From Prevotella sp. oral taxon 475 (GTDB lineage Bacteria > Bacteroidota > Bacteroidia > Bacteroidales > Bacteroidaceae), in contig NZ_CP072334.1 in assembly GCF_018127805.1 (NCBI RefSeq), positions 1,714,001-1,778,000 on the forward strand: 64,000 nucleotides of DNA, written 5' to 3'. Each line of letters opens with the position of its first letter. Positions within the stretch are counted from its first letter, which is position 1. The notes below the pieces were generated by a model that saw only the letters and a list, made by a program, of their open reading frames with translations, was not told the DNA's origin and did not search any database. The translations under genes and the position numbers were made by a program. Below, piece by piece: positions 61,027-64,000 of the stretch.

Positions 61027-64000
61027 ATGAACTCTATAATCTCTTCTTACCTCACCCCCGACGAGCTGTTTCGCCGAGTGGAAGCGGTGATTGCGGCCCT
61101 GGACGAGGCTCCGCAAACAGTGAACCGACTACTGCACGACACATTGGTGCTGACCTGTGCGGGCGGTTTGCGCGAGAGTAGGCAGGCCTTTGGCAACTTG
61201 TTTTCACAGGTAGACTTTCTCTGTAAGCGACATCGTATGGCCGTGCGCGATGTGGTGGCCATCCAAAAGATGCGCCGCGACAGCAATCGAGCCGACCTTA
61301 TCTCGGCCGAGGACGTGCTTTATCACTGCCGTGCGTTGTGTCTTTTCATCTCGGCCGTATTCTCTGTAGATGTGCCTTCGGTGTTGGTGGGGCGCATTCC
61401 GACACTGAACAAGCCCGCCGAGAAGCTCAGCCACATCGACTATCGTTACCTTCGCTGCATCGTCAGAGGCTGGGAGGACGACGTGTTGCTTGTGGAAAGA
61501 GAGGGCAACAACGACGGACGAGAAACGAGAGTAGACTGTTCGGCCCCCGAATGGGCCTATCTGCGCAGATTGACCGTGGAGGGAATGCAACTCAATCTGC
61601 TCGACTGCACCGAGAATCAAGGCCTCATCGTGCCGCAACTGGTGGTCGTGGAACCTGACTTCTTAGTGGACATCAGTGCCATTGCACGATGTTTCACCGA
61701 CTACGGACACCATCCTTTGGCCTACACCGTGAACCGAATGGCTCCTCAAGTCAACTCGCAAGCGATTCTCATTGGTGGTTTTGCCGGGGCGGCTCTCGAC
61801 GATGTGGTGAACAACAAGGGGGTGTATGACTGGCGAACCACCCTCGTCAACACCTTTAAAGAGCATGCTCTGGCTTTCTGCACCTGTCCCGACCTCAATG
61901 CCAAGGAGCCTTTCAAAGAGGTGGCCATTAAACAGGCGCGAAACATCGGACAGATTGTAGACGAGCTCTTCGGCGGCGATGAGGGCATTTACGCGCGAGA
62001 AAAGGCCATTCTCGAGCCGTCGTTCGTGTGCGAAGCATTGGGTTTGCAGGGCCGTGTCGACCTGATGACAACCGACTTCCGCCTCCTGATCGAACAGAAA
62101 TCGGGAGCCAACTACAACATTCTGCGCAACCAGCCGAACGCTTATGGCAGTTTTCAAAAAGAGGATCACTATGTGCAATTGCTGCTCTACTACGGGGTGT
62201 TGCAACACAATTTTCACCTGTCTAATCGGCAGGTAGACATCCGTCTGCTTTACTCCAAATATCCTTTGCCCGGCGGACTGGTGGTGGTGAGCTATCTGCA
62301 ACGGCTCTTTCACGAGGCACTGCACCTACGCAACCGCATCGTGGCGCAAGAGTTTGCCTTTGCCCGGCGAGGATTCAAACAGACTCTCCCTCTGCTTTCA
62401 CCCGAGACTCTCAACGAGAAGGCTCTTGACACTCCTTTCTTTCACCGTTATCTTTACCCGCAAATCGATGTCGTGACACGCCCTCTCCATCGCCTTTCAC
62501 CACTCGAGGAGGCGTATTTTTGCCGAATGATGACTTTCGTTTATCGCGAGCAGCTGCTATCAAAAGTGGGACATATAGAAGGGAAAGGGGGCTGCGGAGC
62601 CGACCTTTGGAACATGCCGCTGGCCGAAAAACGGGAAACGGGCAACATCTTTACAGGGCTTCGGCTCGAGAAAATGGCTTCCAGTAGGGCCTATAACGGA
62701 TTCGACTTACTTACATTTTCTATCCCCGAACAGGGCGAAGACTTTCTGCCCAACTTCCGTCGCGGCGATATGGTGTATCTTTATGCCTGTCGAGAAGGGG
62801 CTGAACCGGATGTACGAGCCAGCATTCTCTTCAAAGGCGTACTGGCAGACTTGAGTACAGACCGGCTCACCGTGCATCTGAACGATGGTCTGCAAAACGC
62901 CGACATCCTGCCACAAGAGAGTCTTTTCGTCGTAGAACACAGCGCAAGCGACATCGGTCACACTGCTGCTATCAAGGCTTTGCACACCTTTGCCACGGCT
63001 CCACAAGGACGCAGAGCATTGCTTCTCTCACAGCGCGAACCGCGATGGGAGGCTTCAGCCCGGCTCACACGTAGCTATCACCCGCACTACGACGAGGTGT
63101 TGCTCAAAGTGAAGCAGGCAAAAGACTATTTTCTGCTTGTAGGTCCGCCCGGAACCGGCAAGACTTCAATGGCCCTGCGCTTCATCGTAGAAGAAGAACT
63201 GGCCTCTTCTGCCACGCCATCATCCTCCGTCTTGCTGCTCTCTTACACCCATCGGGCGGTGGATGAGATGTGCGAGATGCTCTCTTCGGCAGGTATTCCC
63301 TTCATCCGAATGGGTAGCGAGTATAGCTGCGACCCACGTTTTCGTTCTTATCTTTTGGAGAATGTGGTAGAGGAAACACCACGACTGGAACACATCCGGC
63401 AACGAATCGAGCAGACACAGGTATTTGTGGCCACGACATCGACTCTGCAATCGCGGCCACATATCTTCACCTTAAAACGGTTTTCACTGGCCGTGGTAGA
63501 CGAGGCTTCGCAGATTCTTGAACCCAATATCATCGGGTTGCTCTGCGCATCGGCCCCTTTCCGCAATGCCAAGGAGGGCGAAATAGATGCCGACGGATGC
63601 GCTCGGCCTGCCATTGAGCGGTTTGTCTTGATTGGCGATTACAAACAATTGCCCGCCGTAGTGCAGCAGAACGGGGCACAGGCGGCCGTTCAGGATCCGC
63701 TGCTCGAGGCCATCGGACTGACCGACTGCCGCCTCTCGCTCTTCCAACGACTCATTCGCTGGGAGCAACAGCAGGGCCGAACCCGCTTCATAGGCACTCT
63801 TGCGCGCCAGGGCAGAATGCATCCCGAGGTGGCTGCCTTTGCTTGCGAGCGGTTTTATGCGGAAGAAGGACTGGACATTGTTCCTTGTCCGCACCAAAAA
63901 GTCACGTCGCTGGGCTATGACTTACAGGCCGAAGATGAGCTCGACCGTCTGTTGCAATCCCACCGATTGTTGTTCTTCGCTTCGCCAGACAGTAGAAAGC
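61027..64000 (+). CDS. Dna2-like nuclease-helicase, incomplete at window edge
   Basis: An open frame runs from ATG 61027 through the end of the window (991 codons, no stop), so the C-terminus is missing. An N-terminal region without recognised motifs is followed by a PD-(D/E)xK nuclease (GRVDL with D345, then LIEQKSG with E356 and K358), the Cas4/Dna2 type. An SF1 helicase follows: Walker A GPPGTGKT (706-713), LLLSYTHRAVDEM, Walker B VVDEASQ (D825), and LIGDYKQLPAVVQ motif III. The DEAS box and motif order fit the Dna2/Upf1 branch. A role in processing DNA ends or forks is inferred. Helicase motifs V and VI lie beyond the window. Confidence 0.88.
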   Translation, partial: MNSIISSYLTPDELFRRVEAVIAALDEAPQTVNRLLHDTLVLTCAGGLRESRQAFGNLFSQVDFLCKRHRMAVRDVVAIQKMRRDSNRADLISAEDVLYHCRALCLFISAVFSVDVPSVLVGRIPTLNKPAEKLSHIDYRYLRCIVRGWEDDVLLVEREGNNDGRETRVDCSAPEWAYLRRLTVEGMQLNLLDCTENQGLIVPQLVVVEPDFLVDISAIARCFTDYGHHPLAYTVNRMAPQVNSQAILIGGFAGAALDDVVNNKGVYDWRTTLVNTFKEHALAFCTCPDLNAKEPFKEVAIKQARNIGQIVDELFGGDEGIYAREKAILEPSFVCEALGLQGRVDLMTTDFRLLIEQKSGANYNILRNQPNAYGSFQKEDHYVQLLLYYGVLQHNFHLSNRQVDIRLLYSKYPLPGGLVVVSYLQRLFHEALHLRNRIVAQEFAFARRGFKQTLPLLSPETLNEKALDTPFFHRYLYPQIDVVTRPLHRLSPLEEAYFCRMMTFVYREQLLSKVGHIEGKGGCGADLWNMPLAEKRETGNIFTGLRLEKMASSRAYNGFDLLTFSIPEQGEDFLPNFRRGDMVYLYACREGAEPDVRASILFKGVLADLSTDRLTVHLNDGLQNADILPQESLFVVEHSASDIGHTAAIKALHTFATAPQGRRALLLSQREPRWEASARLTRSYHPHYDEVLLKVKQAKDYFLLVGPPGTGKTSMALRFIVEEELASSATPSSSVLLLSYTHRAVDEMCEMLSSAGIPFIRMGSEYSCDPRFRSYLLENVVEETPRLEHIRQRIEQTQVFVATTSTLQSRPHIFTLKRFSLAVVDEASQILEPNIIGLLCASAPFRNAKEGEIDADGCARPAIERFVLIGDYKQLPAVVQQNGAQAAVQDPLLEAIGLTDCRLSLFQRLIRWEQQQGRTRFIGTLARQGRMHPEVAAFACERFYAEEGLDIVPCPHQKVTSLGYDLQAEDELDRLLQSHRLLFFASPDSRK

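Overview
The window looks like a chromosomal segment of a member of the Bacteroidales, most probably Prevotellaceae. The evidence is a SusC/SusD outer-membrane uptake operon, many lipoproteins and outer-membrane proteins of families typical of the phylum (DUF4302, DUF4369, DUF4886, DUF6452, DUF6048, BACON), a C10 cysteine peptidase, Bacteroidetes-type promoters (TAnnTTTG at -7, sometimes TTTG at -33), and a surface protein with BspA-like leucine-rich repeats ending in a 'DLQGRRV...GIYIVNGKKIIK' tail. I see no phage, insertion sequence, CRISPR array or rRNA. One tRNA (Arg, anticodon CCG) is present.

Layout. 0.4-2 kb: surface LRR protein and a small acidic protein, preceded by a 26-copy AC microsatellite and a strong UUCG-loop hairpin. 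2.3-7.7 kb: LptD-like LPS assembly protein, then two PLP enzymes of sulfur amino-acid metabolism. 8-9.5 kb: peptidase T and tRNA-Arg. 10.3-18.8 kb: SusC-SusD-zinc metallopeptidase-DUF4302-BACON operon with a recognisable promoter and terminator; it has no glycosidase and may handle proteins or peptides. 19-23.9 kb: rarA, a D-2-hydroxyacid dehydrogenase, a TRIC-family channel and dnaX. 24.6-30.6 kb: a copper P-type ATPase that appears to lack its nucleotide-binding domain, a DUF4886 protein, a lipoprotein/beta-barrel/C10-peptidase operon, and peptidase E. 30.8-35.4 kb: queuosine precursor transporter plus queF, a HigBA-like toxin-antitoxin pair, an oxaloacetate-decarboxylase-alpha-like carboxyltransferase without a biotinyl lysine, and an HD-domain protein. 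36-43.8 kb: ABC-F ATPase and engB on the minus strand, a FeoB-associated Cys-rich protein on the plus strand, then a minus-strand run of DUF4369 lipoprotein, pyrC, free-standing MetH activation domain, phosphoesterase and plsC. 43.9-49.8 kb: DivIC/FtsB-like gene, the divergent threonine-degradation pair tdh/kbl, a GT2 glycosyltransferase and two envelope proteins. 50.2-52 kb: apbE and a Crp/Fnr regulator. 52-56.6 kb: glnS-TPR-dedA-trmD. 56.9-60.6 kb: clpS-clpA-aat-deaminase, which unites the bacterial N-degron machinery in one operon. 61-64 kb: the start of a large Dna2-like nuclease-helicase that runs off the window.

The most unusual aspect is the intergenic DNA. Almost every long gap is filled by short direct-repeat arrays whose units have either about 22-23 bp (six loci of one AAAAGCTAAG family, plus two unrelated arrays) or about 41 bp (three unrelated arrays). 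These spacings are close to two and four turns of B-DNA. Most unit types carry a dyad, and in two arrays sequence changes in the dyad are compensated on the opposite arm. This suggests selected symmetric binding sites or hairpins rather than neutral satellite DNA, although slippage and mutation alone have not been excluded.
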